Of a DNA stretch of 39,655 nt, positions 32,042 to 39,655 are shown piece by piece. Source of the DNA: Desulfovirgula sp. (GTDB taxonomy: Bacteria; Bacillota; Desulfotomaculia; Desulfotomaculales; Nap2-2B); contig DYES01000005.1 of NCBI GenBank assembly GCA_020725585.1, positions 1-39,655 on the forward strand, written 5' to 3'. Position 1 is the first letter of the stretch; every line of letters begins with the position of its first letter. The notes beneath the pieces were generated by a model. The model worked only from the letters and a program-made list of their open reading frames with translations, had not been told where the DNA came from and did not search any database. The position numbers and the translations under genes are program-made.

Positions 32042-34063
32042 TTGAAAAATTATCAGACAGAACGGATTCGAAATATAGCCGTGGTGGCTCATGGTGGGGC
32101 GGGAAAAACCTCGCTGGTCGAAGCCATGCTCTACAATACCGGCGCGATTACCAGGCTGGGTCGGGTAGAGGACGGCACCACTACTGCCGATTACCATCCT
32201 GAGGAAATAAACCGCCAGATTACCATTCACACCAGCCTGATACCCTGCGAGTGGCAGAACTGCAAAATTAACGCCCTGGATACCCCGGGCTTTGTAGATT
32301 TTATCGCCGAGGTGAAGGCGGCCTTGCGAGTGGCGGACAGCCTGCTCTTTGTTGTTTCGGCGGTCGACGGTGTGGAGGTGCAGACCGAAGTAATCTGGGA
32401 TTACGCCAGCGAAGCCGGTTTGCCCAAGGTAGTTTTTATTAACAAGATGGACAGGGAGAATGCCAATTTTTATAAGGTATTAGAGGAGCTGAAAGATAAG
32501 TTCAACGCTAATTTTGCTCCTATCCTGTTGCCCGTCGGCCAGGCCGCCGATTTTTCCGGGGTCGTGGATATGATTGAACAAAAAGCCTATACTTTTGCCA
32601 ACGGTAAGCCCCAGGAAACCGCTGTGCCCGATCACTTGCAGGCAGCCCTTGCCGAGTACCGCGAAAAGTTAATTGAAGCAGCGGTAGAGGCTGACGACGA
32701 GTTAATGATGAAATACCTGGAAGGCGAAGAATTGATTCCGGAAGAAATAAAGTCCGGCTTGAAAAAAGGGGTTGTTACTTCCAAGGTAGTGCCGGTGCTT
32801 TGCGGTTCGGCCACAAAAAACATGGCGGTAGTCAACCTCATGGACTTGCTGGTTAACTACTGCCCGCCGCCCGAGGATAAGTCCGCCGAACCATTCGCGG
32901 GCCTGGTCTTTAAGACGCTGGCCGACCCTTACGTGGGCAGGATGAATTTTATCCGTGTTTTTAGCGGCAAACTGACCGGCGACAGCGCGCTGCTGAACAG
33001 CACAAAAGAGAAGATAGAGAAAGTGGGTCAGGTTTTGTTTGTCCGGGGAAAGAATTCCATTCCGGTAAACGAAGTAAACTGCGGAGACCTGGCGGTTTTG
33101 GTCAAATTGCAGGAAACTGGCACGGGCGATACTTTATGTGATAAGGATCACCCGGTAAAATTAGAAGGCATCGAGTTTCCCGAACCCACTCTGACGGTGG
33201 CTATTCAGCCGAAGAGCAAGGGAGATGAAGATAAGCTGAGCAACGCCCTGGCCAGGCTTACCGAGGAAGACCCCACCGTCCGGGTGGAGAAAAATACGGA
33301 AACAAAGCAAACGTTATTGACAGGCATGGGCGAAATGCACCTGGATATCCTGGTGGAGAGGCTCAAGCGCAAGTACGGTGTGGACGTCTCTATTGAAGAG
33401 CCGAAGATCCCCTACCGGGAGACAATCCGCAACGAAGTAAAAGTGGAAGGCAAGTACAAAAAGCAAACCGGGGGCCGCGGCCAGTACGGCCACGTCTGGC
33501 TGCGTTTGGAGCCTTTGGCGGAAGAGCCGTTTGCCTTTGGAGAGGAAATTTTCGGTGGGGCCGTACCCAAACAGTACGTTCCGGCGGTGGAAAAGGGGGT
33601 CCGGGAGGCGATGCAGGAGGGGGTCCTGGCCGGTTATCCGGTTACGGGGGTCAAAGTGATTCTCTACGACGGTTCTTACCACCCGGTGGATTCCTCGGAG
33701 CTGGCCTTTAAGATTGCCGCCTCCATGGCCTTTAAGAAAGGAACGCAGCAGGCCAATCCGGTGCTTTTGGAGCCCATTATGGAAGTGGAGGTAACTGTGC
33801 CGGAGAACTTTATGGGGGACATTATCGGCGATTTTAATACCAAGCGCGGCCGCATCCTGGGAATGGAGCCCGCCGGGAAAAAGACAAAAATCAGGGCTTT
33901 GGCTCCGCTGGCTGAGTTAACGCGCTACGCCATTGACTTAAAGTCCATGACGCAGGGGCGGGGCTCTTTCCGGATGCGATTTAGCAGCTACGAGGAAGTT
34001 CCCGCTTACCTGGCCGAGGAAATTATCAAGAAAGCCAAGGCGGCGGCCGAAAGCGAAAAGTAG
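32042..34063 (+). CDS. Elongation factor G paralogue
   Basis: Translation GTPase of 673 residues, EF-G layout with GTPase domain, domain II, and domains III-V (GGRGQYGHVWLRLEPL). The P-loop is AHGGAGKTS, where canonical EF-G has AHIDAGKTT; DTPGF and NKMDR are intact. The switch I region (ADYHPEEINRQITIHTS) is also changed. Such second EF-Gs are frequent in Clostridia and their task (ribosome recycling, stress or none) is uncertain. TTG start at 32042, 8 nt after AGGGGGT. The 253 nt upstream hold no gene. No str operon genes are adjacent, so this is not the main EF-G. Confidence 0.9.
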   Translation: MKNYQTERIRNIAVVAHGGAGKTSLVEAMLYNTGAITRLGRVEDGTTTADYHPEEINRQITIHTSLIPCEWQNCKINALDTPGFVDFIAEVKAALRVADSLLFVVSAVDGVEVQTEVIWDYASEAGLPKVVFINKMDRENANFYKVLEELKDKFNANFAPILLPVGQAADFSGVVDMIEQKAYTFANGKPQETAVPDHLQAALAEYREKLIEAAVEADDELMMKYLEGEELIPEEIKSGLKKGVVTSKVVPVLCGSATKNMAVVNLMDLLVNYCPPPEDKSAEPFAGLVFKTLADPYVGRMNFIRVFSGKLTGDSALLNSTKEKIEKVGQVLFVRGKNSIPVNEVNCGDLAVLVKLQETGTGDTLCDKDHPVKLEGIEFPEPTLTVAIQPKSKGDEDKLSNALARLTEEDPTVRVEKNTETKQTLLTGMGEMHLDILVERLKRKYGVDVSIEEPKIPYRETIRNEVKVEGKYKKQTGGRGQYGHVWLRLEPLAEEPFAFGEEIFGGAVPKQYVPAVEKGVREAMQEGVLAGYPVTGVKVILYDGSYHPVDSSELAFKIAASMAFKKGTQQANPVLLEPIMEVEVTVPENFMGDIIGDFNTKRGRILGMEPAGKKTKIRALAPLAELTRYAIDLKSMTQGRGSFRMRFSSYEEVPAYLAEEIIKKAKAAAESEK

Positions 34064-34121
34064 TATGTTTTTGGATTGCCATGGGCATAATAGTAGTTAA
34101 AAACCTTCGAGGTGGAAATTT

Positions 34122-35087
34122 TTGTTACGCCGTCGGCTGTTGCGTTTTAAAAGAAGGAGGCAAAGGCTTTCCTACCAGGTGCGGCCAAAAGAAGACGGGC
34201 GCAATAAAACGGCCCAAGCTGTGGATTTGCTGTTTTTGGTTGGTTTTGTCTGGCTGGCTGCCCTGATGCTCCTGGCCAAAATCTATAGCATAAGCCTGGC
34301 TTTGCCTGCCTCTGTGTTCTTGGCCGCTGCCGCTGGGGCAGCGGCCAGTCATTACCAGAGAAGAAAAAGGGAGTTGCGCCGGCAGCGTTATCGTTTATGG
34401 CTGGCCGGCCAGAGGTGCCGCGAGGAAATCAAGAAGATCAAAACGAGAGAGGAGCTGGCTGTTTTTGTTTCCCTGCTTTTTGCCCAGCTGCCCCAGTTTA
34501 CCGATCTTCAGGTCCATCAAAAAGGGGGCCAAAAGGCGTTGCGCCTCGACGAGGCCGTGGCCATAAGCGCTAAGTACAGGGGCGTTCCGGTTGGGGTGCA
34601 ATGTCTTCCCCCGGCCGCCGGGCAGCAGGAAGAAATTAAGCTTTTACAAAGCTTTCAAAGGGCTTTGCAAGAGCGGGGCTTGAAGAGCGCGCTGGTGGTT
34701 GTTCCGGGAGCGGTGCGCGCCGATGTTCGCCGGTTAATTGCCGGCTTAAGGAAAAAATACCGCGTCGTCGTTTTAAATGAAGAGCGGTTGGTTGAGCTGG
34801 CTTTGCAGGCCGGTCGGCAACCTGCAGCGGAAGATCGCCAAGAGGGCGTCGCGGGGCATTCAAGACCTGAACCCGTCCATAAATTGGTCTTGGAGCAGAA
34901 AAAAGGGTTGCGTTATCTGCTGGCCGCAGGGGTTCTCTGGTTTATTTACCTGGTTTCGCCTCCGGCGGGGCTGTGGGGTGGTTTTTACCCGGTCCTGATG
35001 GCCGTGAATATTGCCCTGGGTGCAGCCTGCTTTATTTTTCACTGGAAAGACGAAGATGCTTTTGGTTTAGAAGATTTGGAACCATAA
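34122..35087 (+). CDS. Four-helix membrane protein with a possible degenerate Mrr-like domain
   Basis: 321 residues. A very basic N-terminus, two helices (34-52, 55-76), a soluble part (about 80-260) and two more helices (263-279, 287-307). The soluble part follows the order of Mrr-type restriction endonuclease folds: a leading helix, DEAVAISAKYRGVPVGVQC in place of the usual D...QxK, then LKSALVVVPGAVRADVRRLI and a final YRVVVLNEERLVELAL. The catalytic lysine after Q is replaced, so a nuclease is not expected. TTG start at 34122, 6 nt after GAGGTGG. Between the EF-G paralogue and the DUF502 gene. Fold call is inference. Confidence 0.5.
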   Translation: MLRRRLLRFKRRRQRLSYQVRPKEDGRNKTAQAVDLLFLVGFVWLAALMLLAKIYSISLALPASVFLAAAAGAAASHYQRRKRELRRQRYRLWLAGQRCREEIKKIKTREELAVFVSLLFAQLPQFTDLQVHQKGGQKALRLDEAVAISAKYRGVPVGVQCLPPAAGQQEEIKLLQSFQRALQERGLKSALVVVPGAVRADVRRLIAGLRKKYRVVVLNEERLVELALQAGRQPAAEDRQEGVAGHSRPEPVHKLVLEQKKGLRYLLAAGVLWFIYLVSPPAGLWGGFYPVLMAVNIALGAACFIFHWKDEDAFGLEDLEP

Positions 35088-35177
35088 AAGCCTGAAGAAA
35101 ATCTGCCCGGGAATCATCAAAATCATCCGTGAAGAAACTGGCGGTGAAAGGGGAGAGCGGGGCAAATACCCTTGGTG

Positions 35178-35801
35178 ATGGGCAAAAAATTACGTACCTA
35201 CCTGTTGACCGGGGCGGCGGTGGTGCTGCCCCTGGCGGTTACCCTTTATATTGTGTGGTTTGCCTTTGGGCTGTTGGACGGATGGGCCCGGCGGCTCATT
35301 TTTCTTTTTACCGGCCACCAGGTTTTCGGCGCGGGTTTTGTGCTGGTGATCTTGTTTTTGCTGGCGGCAGGCCTGCTGGCTACCAATTTTATCGGCCGGA
35401 AAGTGATTTATTTCTGGGATTCTTTGATTTCGCGCATACCATTGGTGGGGGTGATTTATAAAACCACCAAGCAGATTGTGGAAGTAGTAGGCTATGAAGG
35501 AAAACGGCCCTTTCGGCAAGCTGTGCTGGTGGAGTACCCCCGACGGGGTGTTTATACGGCAGCTTTTGTTACCGGTGAAGTGAAAATGCGCGATGAAAAC
35601 GGAATAAGGGATCTGGTCTGCGTCTTTGTCTGTACCACGCCCAATCCCACCACCGGTTTTTTGGTTTTAGTACCCAAAGAAGAGCTGATTTATCTGGACA
35701 ACCCCGTGGAGGACGCGATCCAGCTGGTGCTTTCCGGCGGTATTGTGGGGTCCTTTAAAAACGGGGAGCAGGGAATTGTCTTGCGCAAAAGCTCAAGGTA
35801 A
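35178..35801 (+). CDS. DUF502 family membrane protein
   Basis: 207 residues with two membrane helices near the N-terminus (about 7-29 and 49-70) and a beta-rich C-terminal domain. Family pattern: LRTYLLTGAAVVLPLAVTLY, SRIPLVGVIYKTTKQIVE, and CTTPNPTTGFLVLVPKEEL. Function unknown. The ATG at 35178 gives the family's usual start; TTG at 35172 with GCGGGG 9 nt upstream is possible. 84-90 nt after the gene before. Confidence 0.85.
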   Translation: MGKKLRTYLLTGAAVVLPLAVTLYIVWFAFGLLDGWARRLIFLFTGHQVFGAGFVLVILFLLAAGLLATNFIGRKVIYFWDSLISRIPLVGVIYKTTKQIVEVVGYEGKRPFRQAVLVEYPRRGVYTAAFVTGEVKMRDENGIRDLVCVFVCTTPNPTTGFLVLVPKEELIYLDNPVEDAIQLVLSGGIVGSFKNGEQGIVLRKSSR

Positions 35802-35817
35802 CTTTCCGCATTTATGG

Positions 35818-35846
35818 TAGACAATTAATTATGTTGTTTATATAAT
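35818..35846 (+). promoter_or_regulatory. Sigma-A promoter for the two-component operon
   Basis: TAGACA (35818-35823), a 17-nt spacer, and a perfect TATAAT (35841-35846). It gives a leader of about 160 nt before the kinase. The leader contains a CGCCG/CGGCG hairpin with a T-rich loop (about 35945-35970). Confidence 0.75.
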
Positions 35847-36014
35847 TATTTTACAAATAAATGAGGGATAGATTTTTCTGAACCTTTTGGTAATATAAGG
35901 CTGTGTCACCAGTCAACCTTTTTAATTCATTTGTTTATGATTCCCGCCGTCAAAAGTTTTTTTAAGCGGCGTGAAACGAACCGGTAAACAGGGCTGTTTT
36001 CAGGGGGGAGGGTC

Positions 36015-37328
36015 ATGGTTAACGAAAAAAGGCTCATCATAGGAGTAGCTGTCAGGTGGCTTGCTGTTAATTTAGCGGCCGTAATTGTTTTGTTGGTGTG
36101 GTGGGCTGAAATGTGGCAGGTTGTGGCCGTTATGTTAGTAGCCAGCGCCGTTGCTGCTTTTTTAGCAGGAAAGTTTATCTTGCACGGCAAACCTTTGCAC
36201 CTGAAAAGTGAAAGGCATCCCCTGGATTTTACTTTGCAGATTGCCAACGAAACTTTGCCTTATTTGCGGCGGGGTTTAAATGAGGAAACGGCCGCCAAGA
36301 CGGTGGAAATTATTCAAAAGATAGCCGACGTTGCCGCCGTGGCGATCACGGATAAGGAGCGCGTATTGGGTTATATTGGTGCAGGCGACGATCATCATAA
36401 GGCCGGCAGCCAGATTTTAACCGAGGCGACCCGGGAGGCTTTGGCCACCGGCCAGCTTAAGGTCGTCCGCAACAGCCGGGACCTGCAGTGCCCGGTGCGG
36501 CACTGTCCTTTGGAGTCGGCGGTAATCGCCCCTTTGAAATGCAAAGGCGAAGTTGTGGGCACGATTAAATTATACCAGACGAAACAGGGGGAAGTGCCGG
36601 AAAATGTGATTAAGCTGGCGGTAGGGATAGCCCAGCTGCTGGGCATGCAGATGGAACTGGCGGAACTGGACCGGCAGGTACAGCTGGTTACTAAAGCGGA
36701 ATTAGATGCCCTGCAGGCGCAAATCAACCCTCATTTCCTTTTTAATACTTTAAATACCATTATCATGTTCAGCCGCACCAATCCGGAAACAGCCCGGCGC
36801 CTTTTAATCCGCCTGGCAGGTTTTTTCCGTTATGCCTTAAAAAGGCACGGGCGTTTTAACAACTTGCAGGAGGAAATTGAGTATTTAAACACGTATTTAA
36901 TTTTAGAGAAAGCTCGTTTTCGGGAAAAGCTGCGTATCGTGCGCGATATTGACGAATCCCTTTTGTCTTACCAGGTGCCCGTGCTCACCATTCAGCCTTT
37001 GGTGGAAAATGCCATCAAGCATGGCATTCTGCCCAAGGCCGGCCCAGGTACGGTAGAGATTTTCGCTCGTATGGTGAATGGCGAAATGCTAATTGCCATT
37101 CGCGATGACGGTGTAGGCATCCACCCGGACAGGTTGCCGGAGATATTAAAACCCGGCGTGGGTTCGGGCAACGGTGTCGGTTTAAGCAACGTACACGAGC
37201 GTTTGAAAGGTTTATTTGGCGAGAACTACGGCCTGAAGATTGTCAGCGCGCCAAATGCCGGCACATCTGTATACGTCAGGGTGCCTTTGATCATGAGGTC
37301 TGCGGACAGAAAGGAGGCGCAAGCGTGA
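36015..37328 (+). CDS. LytS-type sensor histidine kinase with GAF-like domain
   Basis: 437 residues: two membrane helices (7-30, 33-52), a GAF-like domain (about 80-215) containing CPVRHCPLESAVIAPLKCKG, and a HisKA-type domain of the LytS/YehU class. The phospho-acceptor is His240 in QINPHFLFNTLN; the N-box is QPLVENAIKHG (Asn332) and the G-box DDGVG (364-368). The three cysteines of the GAF part could bind a metal or redox ligand (inference). Shorter than LytS, lacking its 5TM sensor. GGGGGGAGGG SD before the ATG at 36015. Overlaps the regulator gene by 4 nt. Confidence 0.92.
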   Translation: MVNEKRLIIGVAVRWLAVNLAAVIVLLVWWAEMWQVVAVMLVASAVAAFLAGKFILHGKPLHLKSERHPLDFTLQIANETLPYLRRGLNEETAAKTVEIIQKIADVAAVAITDKERVLGYIGAGDDHHKAGSQILTEATREALATGQLKVVRNSRDLQCPVRHCPLESAVIAPLKCKGEVVGTIKLYQTKQGEVPENVIKLAVGIAQLLGMQMELAELDRQVQLVTKAELDALQAQINPHFLFNTLNTIIMFSRTNPETARRLLIRLAGFFRYALKRHGRFNNLQEEIEYLNTYLILEKARFREKLRIVRDIDESLLSYQVPVLTIQPLVENAIKHGILPKAGPGTVEIFARMVNGEMLIAIRDDGVGIHPDRLPEILKPGVGSGNGVGLSNVHERLKGLFGENYGLKIVSAPNAGTSVYVRVPLIMRSADRKEAQA

Positions 37329-38116
37329 AACTGAAAGCATTAATCGTCGACGACGAATATCCCGCGCGCCAGGAGCTACGTTTCGCTCTCAATGAATTCA
37401 ATAACGTGGAGATCGTGGGAGAAGCCACCAATGCCCAAGAAGCGATGGCTTTAATTAAGGCTTTAGATTATCAGGTGTTGTTTTTGGATATTTCCATGCC
37501 CGGCATGAGCGGCCTGGACTTAGGGGCGGCCATTCAGGAGCTGCCCCGCCGCCCCTACATCATCTTTGTTACCGCCTATGATGAATATGCCGTGAAGGCT
37601 TTTGATGTTAACGCTGTTGATTACCTTTTAAAACCAATCGAGGTGGCCCGCCTGAAAAGAGCCGTAGAGAGAGTTTGGAAGCTGATTCAAGAATCTGCTT
37701 CCGTTTCTGCCGAAGCAGCTACGGGAGCGGAAAGCGAAGCAGCTGCTTCCAATGGCGGCCAAAGCGCCCATAGTCAGATCAGGATTGACCGCATACCCGC
37801 CGAAAGGCAGGGGAAAACGGTCCTGGTGGCCGAGTCAGATATATTCTACGCCTTTACGGAGCAGGATTACGTGTACCTGAAAGTTTTCGCCGAGAAGCTG
37901 CTCACGCGTTTTACCTTGAAGGAATTAGAAAACCGCTTAAACCCGGCTATCTTTTTTCGGACGCACCGTTGTTACCTGGTGAACCTGCAAAAGGTGAAAG
38001 AAATTGTGCCTTTTTTTAACGGCACTTATAATCTGGTCGTTGAAGATAAAGAAAACAGCGAGGTCCCCGTCAGCCGGGCCCAGGCGAAAAAGCTGCGGAA
38101 AATATTGGGTTTCTAG
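37325..38116 (+). CDS. LytTR-type response regulator
   Basis: 263 residues. N-terminal receiver with the acidic pair Asp9-Asp10, phospho-acceptor Asp55 in LFLDISMPG, Thr83 and Lys103. An alanine/serine-rich linker (about 122-147) leads to a C-terminal LytTR DNA-binding domain (about 155-262) with FYAFTEQDYVYLKVF and FFRTHRCYLVNLQKVKEI. GTG start at 37325 overlapping the kinase stop by 4 nt (GTGA), so the two are coupled. Targets unknown; relatives control cell wall, carbon uptake or toxin genes. A palindromic terminator-like element follows. Confidence 0.94.
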   Translation: MKLKALIVDDEYPARQELRFALNEFNNVEIVGEATNAQEAMALIKALDYQVLFLDISMPGMSGLDLGAAIQELPRRPYIIFVTAYDEYAVKAFDVNAVDYLLKPIEVARLKRAVERVWKLIQESASVSAEAATGAESEAAASNGGQSAHSQIRIDRIPAERQGKTVLVAESDIFYAFTEQDYVYLKVFAEKLLTRFTLKELENRLNPAIFFRTHRCYLVNLQKVKEIVPFFNGTYNLVVEDKENSEVPVSRAQAKKLRKILGF

Positions 38117-38258
38117 AAACCTGTCCAAAGTTAACCTGGTCTACCGAAATTGAAACCAAGAGCCCGATTCCGGCCGTAGCAGGCGCTTTCATCCAGGATA
38201 AAAAATTTATTTTCGGGAGTCGAGGGATGTTCAATTTCGGTGTAGGGTAGACAGGTTT
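38117..38258. repeat. 142-bp palindromic element, also a likely terminator
   Basis: Terminal inverted repeat AAACCTGTC (38117-38125) with GACAGGTTT (38250-38258), and an inner pair CTACCGAAATTGAA (38141-38154) with TTCAATTTCGGTGTAG (38230-38245, one bulge region). The right end runs into T-rich sequence to about 38280, so on the plus strand it can end the kinase-regulator transcript. The 76-nt loop shows no gene. The structure resembles a small non-autonomous element; its repeats differ from those of the element at 14779. Confidence 0.6.
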
Positions 38259-38292
38259 TTCTTTTTTTAACGTTTTTTTACCTACAGTATGG

Positions 38293-38298
38293 TATAAT
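38293..38298 (+). promoter_or_regulatory. Extended -10 promoter upstream of acpS
   Basis: Perfect TATAAT with TGG directly in front (38290-38298), so an extended -10. The -35 region is T-rich without a good match. It predicts a start near 38305. Confidence 0.6.
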
Positions 38299-38304
38299 TA
38301 AAAA

Positions 38305-38483
38305 TATGATTAGCCTTTGCTTAGTTGGCGAAGCTTGGCGTTCGTCCACAAGGGGCATCACCAAGCCATTGGATAAACGCCAGGTGAGGTTTGCTGAAGT
38401 AGGGTAATAACCAAGTTTACCCTTTACTTTCATGGTGGGCAGGCTATAATCCGGGTCTTTACCGGATCTTGCAGGTGATTTTT
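38305..38483 (+). promoter_or_regulatory. Structured leader of acpS, possible riboregulator
   Basis: About 180 nt with three hairpins: GGCGTT(CG)TCCA with TGGA(TA)AACGCC (about 38336-38387), GGGTAA/TTACCC (about 38402-38422), and ATCCGG/CCGGAT (about 38449-38467). The last is just upstream of the acpS SD. No known riboswitch class was recognised. The final hairpin next to the SD could control translation of acpS and nnr. Confidence 0.4.
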
Positions 38484-38858
38484 TTGATCGTTGGCACAGG
38501 TGTGGATATTGTTGAAATAAGGCGGGTCAAAAGAGCCGTCGAGAGGTACGCCAGCAAATTTTTAGAAAAAATTTTTACCGCGGGGGAAATTGCTTACTGC
38601 CGGCGCTTTCGCGATCCCTACCGGTCTTACGCGGCCCGTTTTGCCGCCAAGGAGGCGGTTTTTAAGGCCCTGGGAGCAGGTGTAGGGCAGGGGTTGAAGT
38701 GGCTGGAGATCGAAATTGTCAACTCTCCGGAAGGGGCGCCTCAGGTTGTATTGTCTGGAAAAACCGCGGTGTTGGCTCGGGAAAAAGGAGTGCAAAAAAT
38801 CCACCTGAGTTTGTCTCACGGCCAACTGGAAGCCGTGGCCTTTGTAATTTTGGAGTAA
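38484..38858 (+). CDS. acpS: Holo-[acyl-carrier-protein] synthase (AcpS)
   Basis: Transfers 4'-phosphopantetheine from CoA to acyl carrier protein; cytoplasmic. 124 residues. Signatures are GTGVDIVEIRRV at the N-terminus and FAAKEAVFKALGAG in the middle, and the C-terminal LSLSHGQLEAVAFV. The TTG at 38484 has AGGTG 6 nt upstream and gives the family's usual length; the frame extends to 38469 without need. 31 nt before nnr, the common Firmicute pairing. Confidence 0.94.
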   Translation: MIVGTGVDIVEIRRVKRAVERYASKFLEKIFTAGEIAYCRRFRDPYRSYAARFAAKEAVFKALGAGVGQGLKWLEIEIVNSPEGAPQVVLSGKTAVLAREKGVQKIHLSLSHGQLEAVAFVILE

Positions 38859-38889
38859 TTTTAGAGCAGGTGTGGAGGTTAAAGGGAAA

Positions 38890-39655
38890 ATGCGGGTGGT
38901 AACGTCGGCGCAAATGAGGGAACTGGATCGGCAGGCCATCGTGGAATACGGCATACCCGGGCTCATTTTGATGGAAAACGCCGGCTTAAAAGTTGTCGAG
39001 ATTGTGCGGGAAATGCTGGGGGACGTACGGGGCAAAAGGATTGCTATTTTTGCCGGGAAGGGCAATAACGGCGGGGATGGGCTGGTGGTGGCCCGCCATC
39101 TCTTTAACGGGGGAGCAAGCGTAACAGTTTATTTACTGGCCAGGCCGGAAGAAATAACCGGGGATGCGCTGGTAAATCTGCGCATCTGGCAGAAGATGGG
39201 GCAGGAGGTGCGGGTAATTGGAGAAGGAGCGCCTGTTCCGTCTCTTGAAGATAGTGATTTAATTGTGGACGCCATTTTTGGCACCGGTTTTCGCGGAGTT
39301 CCCCGCGAACCGGCCGCAAGCGTGATCAAATCAATTAACGACAGCAAAAAACCGGTGGTGGCGGTAGACATTCCCTCCGGGCTGGAGGCGGATACCGGTT
39401 TGGCACAAGGGCCGTGCGTGCGGGCTACCTGGACGGTTACCTTTGGTTTGCCCAAGCTGGGCCTGGTGCAGGAGCCGGGAGCGAGTTACGTGGGAAGGCT
39501 GCACGTAGCCGACATTTCTATACCCGTCTTTTTACTGACGGCAGAGCACTTAAAAAGGCATGTACTTTCCCGGGAAATGGTAAGCGGCTGGTTTCCTCCG
39601 CGCCCTGCCGCGGCCCATAAAGGCAATTGCGGCCGGGTGCTGGTGGTGGCCGGAT
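38890..39655 (+). CDS. nnr: Bifunctional NAD(P)H-hydrate epimerase/dehydratase (3'-truncated by window edge)
   Basis: Repairs hydrated NAD(P)H. 255 codons are present and the frame is open to the last base. The N-terminal epimerase (YjeF_N) domain opens SAQMRELDRQAIVEYGIPG, with FAGKGNNGGDGLVVARHL as the nucleotide-binding loop, DAIFGTGF and VDIPSGLEADTG. At the end AAHKGNCGRVLVVAG is the start of the carbohydrate-kinase-like dehydratase domain, so the gene is the fused form and continues outside. ATG at 38890 after GGAGG and AAAGGG. Confidence 0.93.
   Translation, partial: MRVVTSAQMRELDRQAIVEYGIPGLILMENAGLKVVEIVREMLGDVRGKRIAIFAGKGNNGGDGLVVARHLFNGGASVTVYLLARPEEITGDALVNLRIWQKMGQEVRVIGEGAPVPSLEDSDLIVDAIFGTGFRGVPREPAASVIKSINDSKKPVVAVDIPSGLEADTGLAQGPCVRATWTVTFGLPKLGLVQEPGASYVGRLHVADISIPVFLLTAEHLKRHVLSREMVSGWFPPRPAAAHKGNCGRVLVVAG

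Noticed and set aside
38335-38405. Possible glutamine (glnA / downstream-peptide) riboswitch in the acpS leader, from CGTTCGTCC and GAAGTAGGG
   Set aside because: The two core words are too far apart and the stem between them does not end where GAAGTAGG should begin. The resemblance looks like chance.

Overview
The window is a 39.7 kb piece of a chromosome from an endospore-forming Firmicute, most likely a thermophilic or subsurface member of the Clostridia near Peptococcaceae, Desulfotomaculia or Moorellia. This rests on strong Shine-Dalgarno (SD) sites, many TTG and GTG starts, and spore-linked genes: a SpoVB flippase, a SleB-like hydrolase, a YpmA homologue and a 22-codon SpoVM-like gene. 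Formate-tetrahydrofolate ligase suggests folate-linked C1 metabolism. The lineage call is inference. I see no rRNA, tRNA, CRISPR array, phage genes or transposase.

Layout. 1-3.8 kb: 3' part of fhs with its terminator, a divergent LCP-like secreted protein, an isolated hisG behind a good promoter, and a rhomboid protease. 3.8-9.0 kb (minus strand): a metal-dependent cyclase/hydrolase, zwf and gnd (oxidative pentose phosphate pathway), a SleB-like hydrolase and a PiT phosphate transporter. 9.1-14.6 kb: a poorly characterised block with a phospholipase C-like protein, three very small coiled-coil proteins (one membrane anchored), a tandem dynamin-like GTPase, small helical or membrane proteins and a C-terminally anchored membrane protein. 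14.7-15.3 kb: no confident gene; a 253 bp palindromic element lies inside what may be a broken reading frame. 15.4-17.7 kb: trxB and meaB. 17.8-20.7 kb: small membrane and coiled-coil proteins around a subtilisin-like protease that has no signal peptide. 20.8-25.8 kb: a DnaQ-DinG fusion helicase, the SpoVM-like gene, a 134-nt structured RNA or palindrome, two small membrane proteins and a TPR protein. 26.1-29.4 kb: a preQ0 operon (queD, queC, a DUF366 gene, queE, folE) followed by ypmA. 29.5-35.8 kb: surE, spoVB, an EF-G paralogue, a membrane protein with a possible degenerate nuclease fold, and a DUF502 protein. 35.8-39.7 kb: a LytS/LytR-type two-component pair, a palindromic terminator-like element, a promoter with a long structured leader, acpS, and the 5' part of the NAD(P)HX repair gene nnr.

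How the genes work together. The queuosine block is complete from GTP to preQ0: FolE, QueD, QueE, QueC. zwf and gnd give NADPH and pentose phosphates. The kinase and regulator overlap by four bases and form one transcription unit.

The least explained parts are the dynamin/coiled-coil block, the second coiled-coil block around the protease, and the non-coding structures at 14.8, 23.8 and 38.1-38.5 kb.
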